Origin: SG8-41 sp035574195 | GTDB lineage: Bacteria > Pseudomonadota > Gammaproteobacteria > Burkholderiales > SG8-41 | NCBI GenBank assembly: GCA_035574195.1 | Contig: DATLZE010000123.1 | Location: forward strand, 1 to 21,927 | Length of the DNA stretch: 21,927 nt | Direction: 5' to 3' | Shown: positions 6,211 to 13,951 of the stretch, piece after piece | How positions within the stretch are numbered: the first letter of the stretch is position 1 | Layout: every line of letters starts with the position of its first letter | Notes under the pieces: model-generated | Seen by the model: the letters and a program-made list of their open reading frames with translations, nothing else | Databases searched by the model: none | What the model was told of the DNA's origin: nothing | Program-made: the position numbers and the translations under genes

Positions 6211-7068
6211 ATGACGCCGTTCGAGCTGTTGGAGCCCCGCACGCTGCGCGAGGCAGCCGGTCTGCTCGCCAGCGGCGGCGGCTCGGCGCGCCCGCTCGCG
6301 GGCGGGACCGCGGTCATGCTCATGATGAAGATGGGCGTGCTGCGGCCCGAGCGCTTGGTCAGCCTGCGCGCGGTCGAGAGCCGCTACTCGGAGATCCGCC
6401 CCGCCGACGGCGAGCTGCGGCTGGGCGCGCTGGCGACGCTCTCGGCGCTCGAGCGCTCGCCCGAGGTGAGGCGCCGGGCGCCGGCACTCGCCCGCGCGCT
6501 CGGGACGCTCGCCAACGTGCGCGTGCGCAACGTCGCCACCCTCGGCGGGCATCTCGCGCATGCCGACCCCCACCTCGACCTTCCGCCGCTGCTGATCGCG
6601 CTCGGGGCGAGCGTTGCCACCGTGGACGCGAAGGGCGGGCGCACGCTGCCGCTCGAGAACCTCTACGCGGGCTATCTCGAGACCGCGCTCGCGCCCGGCG
6701 AGCTGATCGCGGAGGTGAGCGTTCCAGAGCAAGGCGCGCGGCGCGCCGCCTATCTCAAATGCACGACGCGCTCGCTGGACGACTGGCCGGCGCTCGGCGT
6801 GGCGGCGGCGCTCGATCTCGACGGCGGGCGCGTGCGCGAAGCCCGGATCGTGATCGGCGCGGCGACCGACGTGCCGACGCGGCTTCACGGGGCCGAGGCC
6901 GTGCTGCGCGGCGCGTGCGTGGAGGACTCCGTGCTCGCGCGAGCGGCCGACGCAGCGGCCGAGGAAGCGGCGATCGCCGGCGACGAGCACGGCAGCGCCG
7001 AGTACAAGCGGGAATTGCTCAGGGTGTACGTGGTGCGGGCGGTGCGGCAGGCACTGGCGAGCGGGTGA
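6211..7068 (+). CDS. Molybdenum hydroxylase FAD-binding subunit (CoxM/XdhB-like)
   Basis: 285 residues from ATG 6211. The frame is open 30 codons further upstream, but MTPFELLEPRTLREA is the usual N-terminus of the family. FAD-binding motifs are clear: PLAGGTAVMLMMKMG (about 29-43) and VATLGGHLAHADPHLDLPP (about 109-127). The C-terminal CO-dehydrogenase flavoprotein domain ends with SAEYKRELLRVYVVRAVRQAL. The subunit passes electrons from the iron-sulfur clusters to an acceptor. It is the first gene of a rightward set with the Mo-binding subunit (118 bases downstream) and the 2Fe-2S subunit. The three together make a complete xanthine-oxidase-family enzyme; the substrate is not evident. Confidence 0.9.
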   Translation: MTPFELLEPRTLREAAGLLASGGGSARPLAGGTAVMLMMKMGVLRPERLVSLRAVESRYSEIRPADGELRLGALATLSALERSPEVRRRAPALARALGTLANVRVRNVATLGGHLAHADPHLDLPPLLIALGASVATVDAKGGRTLPLENLYAGYLETALAPGELIAEVSVPEQGARRAAYLKCTTRSLDDWPALGVAAALDLDGGRVREARIVIGAATDVPTRLHGAEAVLRGACVEDSVLARAADAAAEEAAIAGDEHGSAEYKRELLRVYVVRAVRQALASG

Positions 7069-7186
7069 CACCAAGCGGTATGAGGACGGGGATGTGCGGG
7101 AGAGGCAAAGACGCGGTATCGCGGCTCGGGGTTCCTTTCGCCTCCCGATTTCCCGATCCCCGGAACAAGGGGCTCTGGCGGAACGG

Positions 7187-9478
7187 ATGACGACGAAAAT
7201 CGCAACGGCGCACGGCGGCATGGTCGGGAAATCCGTCCCGCGCCTGGAAGGCCGGGCGAAGGTGACGGGCCGCGCGGAATACGTGCACAACCTGCGGCTG
7301 CCGGGGATGCTCTACGGCAAAATCTTCCGCAGCACGGTGGCGCACGCACGCATCCGGCGGCTCGACGTCTCGGGCGCGCAGGCGCTGCCCGGCGTGCACC
7401 GGGTGCTCACCGCCCGCGACATCGCCACGGTGATGCCCGATCCCTATTACGGGCCGGCGTTCCACGACCAGCCGGTGCTCGCGCTCGAGAAGGTGCGCTA
7501 CGCGGGCGAGCCGGTGGCGCTGGTGCTCGCCGCCGATCCCCACGTCGCCGAGGAGGCGCTCGGGGCGATAGCCGTCGAGTACGAGGAGCTACCGGCGGTG
7601 TTCGACGAGGTCGAGGCGGTGAGCTCGCCCGCGGTCGTGCACGAGGCGCTCAAGCCCGCCGGCACGTTCCCCGATCTGAAGCACCTGCAGGGCCGGAAGA
7701 ACACCAACGTCGCGCTCGACTACCGGCTGCGGCGCGGCGACGTCGAGCGCGCGTTCCGCGAAGCCGATCACCTGTTCGAGCACACCTTCCGCACGCAGCA
7801 GGTGCTGCACCTGCCGCTCGAGCCCTTCGTCACGGTGGCCGAGCCGGGCGGGGATGCGCTCACGATCCATACCGCCTCGCAGAGCCCCTCGTTCGTGCGC
7901 ATCGAGATCGCACGGCTGCTCGGCTGGCCCGAGAACCGGGTGCGCGTGAGGGTGCCCTACCTCGGCGGCGGCTTCGGCGCCAAGCTCTACATCAAGCTCG
8001 AGGCGCTCGCCGCCGCCGCCGCACTCATCGCCCGCCGTCCGGTGAAGATCGCGCTCGCGATGGAGGAGCAGTTCTACACGATCACGCGGCACGCGGCGAC
8101 ACTGCGCATCAAGAGCGCGGTGACGAGGCAGGGGCGCATCACCGCGCGCGAGTGCGAGGTGTGGTGGAACGGCGGCGCCTACGCCGACATCGGGCCGCGC
8201 GTCTCGCAGAAGTCCGGCTTCACCGCGCCCGGTCCTTACGACATCGAGAACGTGCGCATCGATTCCTACGCGCTCTACACCAATCTGCCGCCTGCGGGCG
8301 CGCTGCGCGGCTTCGGCATCCCGCAGCTGGTGTGGGCGTACGAGAGCCACACCGACATGATCGCCCGGGCGCTCGGGCTCGATCCGGTGGAATTCCGCAG
8401 GAAGAACATCCTGCGCGACGGGCGCCCGCAGGCGACCGGAACGGTGATGAAGGATGCCGCGATCGAGAAGGTTCTCGATCGCGTGGCGGCGCTGCTCGAC
8501 TGGAACAGGCCCCTCGACCGCGGCAGCGGCGCGATCCGGCGCGGGCGCGGCGTCGCGGTCGGCTTCAAGGCGAGCATCTCGCCCACGACCTCGGTCGCGA
8601 TCGTGAACGTCTACGCCGACGCGAGCGCAGCGCTCTACTGCAGCACCGTGGACATGGGGCAGGGCTCGGACACTGCGATGGCGCAGGTCGCGGGCGAGGT
8701 GCTCGGCATCCCGCTCGAGAAAATCACGGTGGTGCACCCCGATACCGATGTCACGCCCTACGACATGGCCACGCTCGGCTCGCGCTCGATGTACCACATG
8801 GGCCACGCCGTGAAGGCGGCCGCCGAGGACGCCCGCGGCAAGCTCCTCGCGCTCGCCGCAGAGCTGGGGCTGCCGCCCGAGACTACGCCGATCCCCGAGC
8901 TCTTCCGCCGCAAATACGGCATGCAGGCCGGCAACGTCGTCGGCATCGGGAGCTTCGTCCCCTCGTACCTCTCTCCCGACCGCGACACGGGCCAGTCCGC
9001 CGACGTGACGCCGTTCTGGATGGTCGGCGCCACCGGCGTGGAAGTGGAGGTGGACACCGAGACCGGGCGCGTGCGGATCGCGAAGCTCGTCAACGTCGCC
9101 GACGCCGGCACGCCGGTCAATCCCCGCATCGTGGAGACCCAGCTCTCGGGCGCGGCGCTCATGCAGATGGGCTTCACGCTGTTCGAGCGGATGGAATTCG
9201 ACGCCGGGCAGTGCACGAACGCCTCGCTCGCCGGCTACCGCATCCCCGGGATGCTCGACGTGCCGGCGGCGATCGTGAACGAGGCGGTGGCAGCCGCGCA
9301 GCGCGACGGCCCCTTCGGCGCGAAGGGCGTGGGCGAGACCGGCACCTTCGGGGTCTCGCCCGCGATCGCCAACGCGATCGAGGACGCGGTCGGAGTGCGG
9401 ATCACGCGGCTTCCGCTCACGCCCGAGGCAGTGTATCGCGCGCTGCGCGAGAAACAGGGCAAGCCGCTGAAAGACTAA
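7187..9478 (+). CDS. Molybdenum hydroxylase large, Mo-cofactor-binding subunit (XdhC-terminal/CoxL-like)
   Basis: 763 residues from ATG 7187 (MTTKIATAHGGMVGKSVPRLEG). The aldehyde oxidase/xanthine dehydrogenase hammerhead domain opens with GRAKVTGRAEYVHNLRLPGMLYGKI. The molybdopterin-binding domains follow: QSPSFVR, LGGGFGAK (259-266), LRGFGIPQ (373-380), STVDMGQGSDTAMAQVAGEVLGIP and finally GAKGVGETG with the catalytic Glu at about 717. The active-site loop LRGFG is of the xanthine-dehydrogenase type and lacks the AYRCSFR loop of true CO dehydrogenase, so this is a hydroxylase of an organic, probably N-heterocyclic or aromatic, substrate. The chain is slightly short of the usual 770-800 but complete. 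It needs an Mo-pterin cytosine dinucleotide cofactor; no maturation genes (XdhC/CoxF type) are in the window. Confidence 0.92.
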   Translation: MTTKIATAHGGMVGKSVPRLEGRAKVTGRAEYVHNLRLPGMLYGKIFRSTVAHARIRRLDVSGAQALPGVHRVLTARDIATVMPDPYYGPAFHDQPVLALEKVRYAGEPVALVLAADPHVAEEALGAIAVEYEELPAVFDEVEAVSSPAVVHEALKPAGTFPDLKHLQGRKNTNVALDYRLRRGDVERAFREADHLFEHTFRTQQVLHLPLEPFVTVAEPGGDALTIHTASQSPSFVRIEIARLLGWPENRVRVRVPYLGGGFGAKLYIKLEALAAAAALIARRPVKIALAMEEQFYTITRHAATLRIKSAVTRQGRITARECEVWWNGGAYADIGPRVSQKSGFTAPGPYDIENVRIDSYALYTNLPPAGALRGFGIPQLVWAYESHTDMIARALGLDPVEFRRKNILRDGRPQATGTVMKDAAIEKVLDRVAALLDWNRPLDRGSGAIRRGRGVAVGFKASISPTTSVAIVNVYADASAALYCSTVDMGQGSDTAMAQVAGEVLGIPLEKITVVHPDTDVTPYDMATLGSRSMYHMGHAVKAAAEDARGKLLALAAELGLPPETTPIPELFRRKYGMQAGNVVGIGSFVPSYLSPDRDTGQSADVTPFWMVGATGVEVEVDTETGRVRIAKLVNVADAGTPVNPRIVETQLSGAALMQMGFTLFERMEFDAGQCTNASLAGYRIPGMLDVPAAIVNEAVAAAQRDGPFGAKGVGETGTFGVSPAIANAIEDAVGVRITRLPLTPEAVYRALREKQGKPLKD

Positions 9479-9650
9479 TAGCCCGAGAGGGCCCGGAAGA
9501 TACCGGAAGCCGAGGCAGAGCATGGTGTATCGGATGCAAAGATACGGGATGCGAGAAAAAACCGGATCGCGCGCTCCGTATCGCGCCTCCCGGCCTCGCC
9601 TTCTCCGCGACCTCCGTGTTCTCTTCGGCTGAGTTCCGGGCGAGCGGGCG
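9479..9650. other. Non-coding gap between Mo-hydroxylase large and 2Fe-2S genes
   Basis: 172 bases without a convincing gene. It contains short inverted segments, for example gatacggga near 9541 facing tccgtatc near 9575. A similar gatacgg/ccgtatc word also appears in other intergenic gaps of this window (about 7110, 10190, 11865 and 14938). No terminator or promoter is clear. Confidence 0.4.
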
Positions 9651-10145
9651 ATGCGGACGATACGTTTCACGCTGAACGGGGAGCAGGTGTGCGCCGAGGT
9701 TCCCGTCCACTGGAACCTCGTCGAGCTGCTGCAGGAGCGCTTCGGGCTCACGGGCGCGCGCGAGAGCTGCGGGCAGGGCCTGTGCGGCTGTTGCACCGTG
9801 CTGGTGAACGGGCGTGCGGTCTCGGGCTGCCTCTACCTCGCCGTGTTCGTGGACGGCGCCGAGGTCGTCACCATCGAGCACGAGGCCGCGGACGGGGGGC
9901 TCGACCCGGTGCAGCAGGCGTTCCTCGAGTGCGGCGCCTTCCAGTGCGGCTTCTGCACGCCGGGCTTCATCCTGATGGCGCGCCAGCTGCTCGGCGAGAA
10001 TCCCGAGCCCACCGAGGACGATATCCGGCACTATCTCTCGGGCAACCTCTGCCGCTGCGCCGCCTATCCGCAGATCATCGAAGCGGTTAAACTGGCCGCT
10101 CGCAGGCGGAGAGGCCCCGATGCGGCCGCCGGCGAGCGCCGATGA
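9651..10145 (+). CDS. Molybdenum hydroxylase 2Fe-2S subunit (CoxS-like)
   Basis: 164 residues, the usual length. The plant-ferredoxin-type cluster ligands are Cys40, 45, 48 and 60 (ESCGQGLCGCC...GC). The second cluster uses Cys99, 102, 134 and 136 (FQCGFCTPG...GNLCRCAAYPQI). All eight are present, and an extra Cys47 lies inside the first motif. The C-terminal tail is Arg/Ala-rich. The subunit carries electrons from the Mo centre to the FAD subunit. It lies 172 bases after the large subunit, a looser spacing than usual, so it may have separate expression; the intervening DNA has no convincing ORF. The gene order here is FAD, Mo, FeS. Confidence 0.93.
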   Translation: MRTIRFTLNGEQVCAEVPVHWNLVELLQERFGLTGARESCGQGLCGCCTVLVNGRAVSGCLYLAVFVDGAEVVTIEHEAADGGLDPVQQAFLECGAFQCGFCTPGFILMARQLLGENPEPTEDDIRHYLSGNLCRCAAYPQIIEAVKLAARRRRGPDAAAGERR

Positions 10146-10306
10146 ACGCGCAAAATCTGGAAGCCGGGACACGAATCCCGCAAGGGAAAGCGATACGGAT
10201 AGATGGCGGTCGGAATCGTTCTTGTGCCGTGCCTCGCCCATCGTGGCCTCGCATCGGGATTCGCCGGCAGGTGCCGGCGTTGATCGGCGGCTGACGGAAT
10301 CGTGAC

Positions 10307-11761
10307 ATGACGCGCTCCGAGAAAGGCAACCCGCTCGATCTTCGCGCCTGGCTCGAGGAGGCGCGCAGGCTCGGCGAGCTCAGAGAGGTGCGCGGCGCCG
10401 ACTGGAACCTCGAGCTCGGCGCGATCAGCGAGCTCAACGTCAAGAGAAGCCCGCATCCGGCGCTGCTCTTCGACGAGATCGTGGGTTACCCGAAAGGCCA
10501 TCGCGTGCTCACGTGCAGCACCGGCAGCCCGGCGCGGCTCTCCTCGATCCTGCGCCTGGGCGTCGAGCGCTCGCACCACGCACTGGTGCGCAAGCTTCGC
10601 GGCAAGCCCGCGCTCTGGCAGTCGGAGGCTCCGAAGTACGATCCTGTCGTCGTCGAGAGCGGCCCGGTTTTCGAGAATGTCCAGAGCGACGGGAAGGTGG
10701 ACTTGTTCGCTTTCCCGTCCCCCTTCTGGCACGAGAAGGACGGCGGGCGCTACATCGGCACCGGCTGCTGCGTGGTGACGCGCGACCTCGATTCGGACTG
10801 GGTGAACGTCGGCACCTACCGCGTGCAGGTGCACGACGCGACGCATGTGGGCCTCGACATGGTGCCGGGCAAGCACGGCGCGATCCAGTACGACAAGTAC
10901 ATGAAGGCGGGCAAGCCCTTCCCGGTGGCGATCGTCGTGGGCTGCGATCCCTTGGGCTATCTCATCTCGGGGATCGAGGTGCCCTTCGGAATGTGCGAAT
11001 ACAACTACATCGGCGCGATCCTCGGTGAGCCCGTGTCGGTGGTCCGCGGCGCGCTCACCGGGCTGCCGTTTCCGAGCGCCTCCGAGATCGTGCTCGAGGG
11101 CTGGGCGCACCCCGGCGACACCCGCATCGAGGGCCCATTCGGCGAGTTCCACGGCTATTATCCCGGGAAAGCGCACCCCGCACCGGTGGTCACCGTCGAG
11201 CGCGTCTACTACCGCGACGATCCGATCATCGTCGGCAGCCCCCCGGGCAAGCCGCCGAACGACTATTCGTACTCGAAGGCGGTGATGCGCTCGGCGCTGC
11301 TCTTCGACGCCCTGATCGCCGCCGGAGTGCCGGACGTGACAGCGGTGTGGGCACACGAGATCGGCGGGGCGCGCATGTTCAACGTGGTGGCGATCCGCCA
11401 GCGCTACGCCGGGCACGCCAAGCAGGCGGGGCACATTCTCAACCAGTGCGGGGTGGGCGCCTACATGTCGCGCTACTCGGTGGTGGTGGACGAGGACATC
11501 GATCCTTCCGACCTCCAGGAAGTGATGTGGGCGGTCGCCACGCGCACCGACCCCGCGGTGGACATTGACATCATCCAGCGCGGCATGGGCTCGAAGAACG
11601 ACCCGATGTACGTCGCCTATTCCTCGAAGGCGCCGTTCAGCTCGAAGGCGGTGATCGACGCCTGCCGCCCCTACGATCACCTCGAGGAATTCCCCGAGGT
11701 CGCCGAGGCGAGCCGCGAGCTCATAGAAAAGGTCCGCGCCAAGTGGCGGGACCTTTTCTGA
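10307..11761 (+). CDS. UbiD-family prFMN-dependent decarboxylase
   Basis: 484 residues, the usual length for the family. The catalytic Arg-Glu-Glu set of UbiD/Fdc1 enzymes is present: Arg172 in NVGTYRVQVHD, and Glu275 and Glu280 in IEGPFGEFHGYY. The last two have the five-residue spacing of Fdc1 E277/E282. IGTGCCVVTRD and IEVPFGMCEYN are also typical. These enzymes reversibly decarboxylate aromatic, heteroaromatic or alpha,beta-unsaturated acids using prenylated FMN made by UbiX, which is not in this window. The setting, between a Mo hydroxylase and a Bug receptor and away from quinone genes, favours a catabolic (de)carboxylase over ubiquinone synthesis. The gene begins 161 bases after the 2Fe-2S gene. 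Its last codons form a terminator hairpin. Confidence 0.92.
   Translation: MTRSEKGNPLDLRAWLEEARRLGELREVRGADWNLELGAISELNVKRSPHPALLFDEIVGYPKGHRVLTCSTGSPARLSSILRLGVERSHHALVRKLRGKPALWQSEAPKYDPVVVESGPVFENVQSDGKVDLFAFPSPFWHEKDGGRYIGTGCCVVTRDLDSDWVNVGTYRVQVHDATHVGLDMVPGKHGAIQYDKYMKAGKPFPVAIVVGCDPLGYLISGIEVPFGMCEYNYIGAILGEPVSVVRGALTGLPFPSASEIVLEGWAHPGDTRIEGPFGEFHGYYPGKAHPAPVVTVERVYYRDDPIIVGSPPGKPPNDYSYSKAVMRSALLFDALIAAGVPDVTAVWAHEIGGARMFNVVAIRQRYAGHAKQAGHILNQCGVGAYMSRYSVVVDEDIDPSDLQEVMWAVATRTDPAVDIDIIQRGMGSKNDPMYVAYSSKAPFSSKAVIDACRPYDHLEEFPEVAEASRELIEKVRAKWRDLF
11725..11759 (+). terminator. Intrinsic terminator inside the 3' end of the UbiD gene
   Basis: agaaaaggtccgcgcca (11725-11741) pairs with tggcgggaccttttct (11744-11759), with a 2-base loop and one bulged base. 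The GC-rich stem ggtcc...ggacc is flanked by an A-tract and followed by ttttct, the layout of an intrinsic terminator. It covers the final codons and abuts the TGA stop. Confidence 0.7.
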
Positions 11762-11890
11762 AACGGCGCAGTGACGCAGTGGCGCGGTCACGAGGTGGGC
11801 GAGAATGCGCGCCGCGGAGCCCCGCCGCAGGCAAGATCGCCGCTCCGCCGTCTCTTCACCGTATCACCGAGTCGTAACAGGAGGGCAGAA

Positions 11891-12856
11891 ATGATCCGGA
11901 TACCGATGACCTTGTTGCTGGCGCTGGCCCTGGCATCGTCCGCGGCGGCGCAGGAATATCCGACCAAGCCGATCCGGGTGCTGGTGCCGTACGCGCCCGG
12001 GGGCGTCGTGGACACGACCACGCGCATCGTCACCGGCAAGATCACCGAGCGGCTCGGCTGGCAGTTCGTGGTGGACAACCGCCCGGGCGGCAACGGCTTC
12101 ATCGCGGTCGGAATCGCTGCGCGCGGGGCGCCCGACGGCTACACCGTGCTTTCGGCCCATACCGGGGAGTTCGCGGTGAGCCCGTTCGTATTCAAAGACG
12201 TGCCCTTCGACCTCGACCGCGATTTCACGCCGGTGGTGATGCTGAGCGATGCGCCGATGCTGATCGTGGTGAACAGCCAATCGCCGTACAACAGCCTCAA
12301 GGATCTGGTCGCGGCGGCGCGGGCGAGGCCCGGGCAGATCTCCTTCGGCTCGCCGGGATCGGGCTCGGTGAATCACCTCGCCGCGGAATGGCTCTCGGTC
12401 GCCGCCGGAATCAAGACGCTGCACGTGCCCTACAAGGGCGGCGCGCCGGCCGTCTCCGCGGTCGCGACCAACGAGGTCACGTTCACGGTCGCAGGATTGC
12501 CGGGGGTGACCCCGCACCTGCAGGCGAAGCGGGTCAAGGTGCTCGGGACCACTACCGCGAAGCGCACGCCGCAGACGCGCGATTGGCCGACGGCGCAGGA
12601 GGCCGGCATCCCGGGCGTGGACGCTTCGATCTGGGTCGGATTCCTCGTTCCCAAGGGCACGCCGAAGGCGATCGTCAACCGGCTCTACTCGGCGTCGGTA
12701 GAAGCGCTGAAGTTTGCCGACGTCAAGGAGCGCTTCGCGACGGTCGGCGGCGCGGAGGCCGTGGGCATGCCGCCCGCCGAGTTTCACGCGCGCATCAAGG
12801 CGGAAGCCGAGCGCTACCGGAAGGTCGTCAGGGAGGTGGGCATCCAGCCCCAGTAG
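11891..12856 (+). CDS. Bug/TctC-family tripartite tricarboxylate-type solute receptor
   Basis: 321 residues from ATG 11891, which is preceded by aggagggc at good distance. The upstream extension of the frame is not needed. The signal peptide is residues 1-21 (MIRIPMTLLLALALASSAAA). The mature protein starts EYPTKPIRVLVPYAPGG, the Bug family opening, followed by VDNRPGGNG, the GSPGSGSVNHLAAE and VPYKGGAPAV ligand-loop regions and a C-terminal FATVGGAEAVGMPPAEFHARI. These periplasmic proteins bind carboxylates or aromatic acids for TctAB-type transporters or for sensing. No tctA or tctB lies in the window, so this is an orphan receptor, as is common in Burkholderiales. It follows the UbiD gene beyond its terminator, so it probably has its own promoter. 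Confidence 0.93.
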   Translation: MIRIPMTLLLALALASSAAAQEYPTKPIRVLVPYAPGGVVDTTTRIVTGKITERLGWQFVVDNRPGGNGFIAVGIAARGAPDGYTVLSAHTGEFAVSPFVFKDVPFDLDRDFTPVVMLSDAPMLIVVNSQSPYNSLKDLVAAARARPGQISFGSPGSGSVNHLAAEWLSVAAGIKTLHVPYKGGAPAVSAVATNEVTFTVAGLPGVTPHLQAKRVKVLGTTTAKRTPQTRDWPTAQEAGIPGVDASIWVGFLVPKGTPKAIVNRLYSASVEALKFADVKERFATVGGAEAVGMPPAEFHARIKAEAERYRKVVREVGIQPQ

Positions 12857-12865
12857 CCGGTCGCG

Positions 12866-12898
12866 GGTTCGGTGTTCCGTTTTACGGAAACCCGAACC
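12866..12898. terminator. Hairpin between convergent Bug-receptor and DppC-like genes
   Basis: ggttcggtgttccgt (12866-12880) pairs with acggaaacccgaacc (12884-12898) around a 3-base loop, with two mismatches inside a 15-bp stem. It lies in the 101-base gap between convergent genes, where a bidirectional terminator is expected. No T-run follows, so it may instead be a repeat element or a transcript-stabilising structure. Confidence 0.45.
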
Positions 12899-12957
12899 TC
12901 GAGCCCCGAACCGGGAGCGGGTAACGAAACCTCCGTCATCCCGCCGCTTCGTCGCCG

Positions 12958-13845
12958 CTATCGAACGCGCAGGTGGCCGGCGAGATGCGGGTCGAGCACC
13001 TCGCGCAGCCGGTCGCCCACCAGATTGATCGCGACGATCACCAAGAGCAGCGCGACGCCCGGGTAGAAGCTGATCCAGTAGCGCCCGGAGAGCAGGTGGG
13101 CGAAGCCGTTCGCGACGAGCAGGCCGAGCGAGGGCTCGGTGATCGGCAGCCCCAGTCCCAGGAACGAGAGCGTCGCCTCGAGCACGATCGCATGCGCGAC
13201 CTGCACGGTCGCGACCACCGTGAGCGGCGGGGCGACGTTCGGCAGCACGTGGCGCAGGACGATGCGCGGCGCGCCGAACGCCATGACGCGCGCCGCGTCC
13301 ACGTATTCCTTGCGCAGCTCCGCGAGAGCGGCGCCCCGCGCCGTGCGCGCGTAGTAGGCCCACTGCACGGCGATCAGGGCGAGGACGATCCGGTCGGCTC
13401 CCTGTCCCGCCACCGCCATCAGCACGAGCGCGATCAGGATCGAGGGGAAGGAGAGCTGGAGGTCGGCGAGCCGCATGAGCAGCGCGTCGAGCGCGCCGCC
13501 CGCGTAGGCGGCCGTCAGTCCCACCGCGGCGCCGAGCGCGAGCGCGGCGAGCGTCGCGGCGGCGCCCACCGCGAGGCTCACCCGCAACCCGTGGAGGATC
13601 GCCGAGAGCATGTCGCGGCCCTGCTCGTCGGTCCCGAGCCAGTAAGTCGCGCCGCCCGCACCCTTCGCGCCCGGCGCGAGCTTGGAATCGAGGATGTCGA
13701 GCGCGGCGAGGTCGTACGGGTTCTGGGGCGAGATCCACGGCGCGAGCGCCGCCGACAGCACGATCAGCGCGAGCGCGGCGAGGGCGGCGAGCGCGACGCG
13801 GTCGCGCGCGAATTCGCCGAAAACGCTCAACGATCCTGCAGGCAT
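12958..13845 (-). CDS. ABC transporter permease, DppC/OppC type
   Basis: 295 residues. It has the N-terminal membrane segment (LAALAALALIVLSAALAPWI) followed by the short OppC-N region PQNPYDLAALDILDSKLAPG and WLGTDEQGRDMLSAILHGLRVSL. About five more membrane segments follow. The EAA loop that contacts the ATPase reads EYVDAARVMAFGAPRIVLRHVLPN. The C-terminal half ends INLVGDRLREVLDPHL, as in other DppC proteins. It is the second permease of a peptide/nickel/opine-type importer. It lies 106 bases after the DppB-like gene on the same strand and is the last gene of the group; no DppD or DppF ATPase follows. Confidence 0.92.
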   Translation of the reverse strand: MPAGSLSVFGEFARDRVALAALAALALIVLSAALAPWISPQNPYDLAALDILDSKLAPGAKGAGGATYWLGTDEQGRDMLSAILHGLRVSLAVGAAATLAALALGAAVGLTAAYAGGALDALLMRLADLQLSFPSILIALVLMAVAGQGADRIVLALIAVQWAYYARTARGAALAELRKEYVDAARVMAFGAPRIVLRHVLPNVAPPLTVVATVQVAHAIVLEATLSFLGLGLPITEPSLGLLVANGFAHLLSGRYWISFYPGVALLLVIVAINLVGDRLREVLDPHLAGHLRVR

Positions 13846-13951
13846 CGCAAGAGGCGTGCAAGCCGCCGGCGCGCGCGGGCGAACGCGGGCGAATCGAGAC
13901 CGCGGGCGCGATCCAGTGGTTCCGTCTGCATATGTCTGCGGCTGCCCGGGA

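Noticed and set aside
7187..9478. Aerobic CO dehydrogenase (true CoxL)
   Set aside because: The AYRCSFR active-site loop of form I CoxL is absent; the loop reads LRGFGIPQ, as in xanthine-dehydrogenase-type hydroxylases.
7589..9796. A 735-codon leftward frame opposite the Mo-hydroxylase large subunit
   Set aside because: Its low-complexity Arg/His/Asp-rich composition and complete overlap with a strongly recognised gene mark it as a shadow of codon bias.
10064..11791. A 575-codon leftward frame opposite the UbiD gene
   Set aside because: It has no recognisable motif; the opposite strand carries an intact UbiD with its catalytic residues.
11864..13861. A 665-codon leftward frame across the Bug-receptor gene and the DppC-like gene
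   Set aside because: It is antisense to one real gene and out of frame with the other; its composition is Arg-rich noise.
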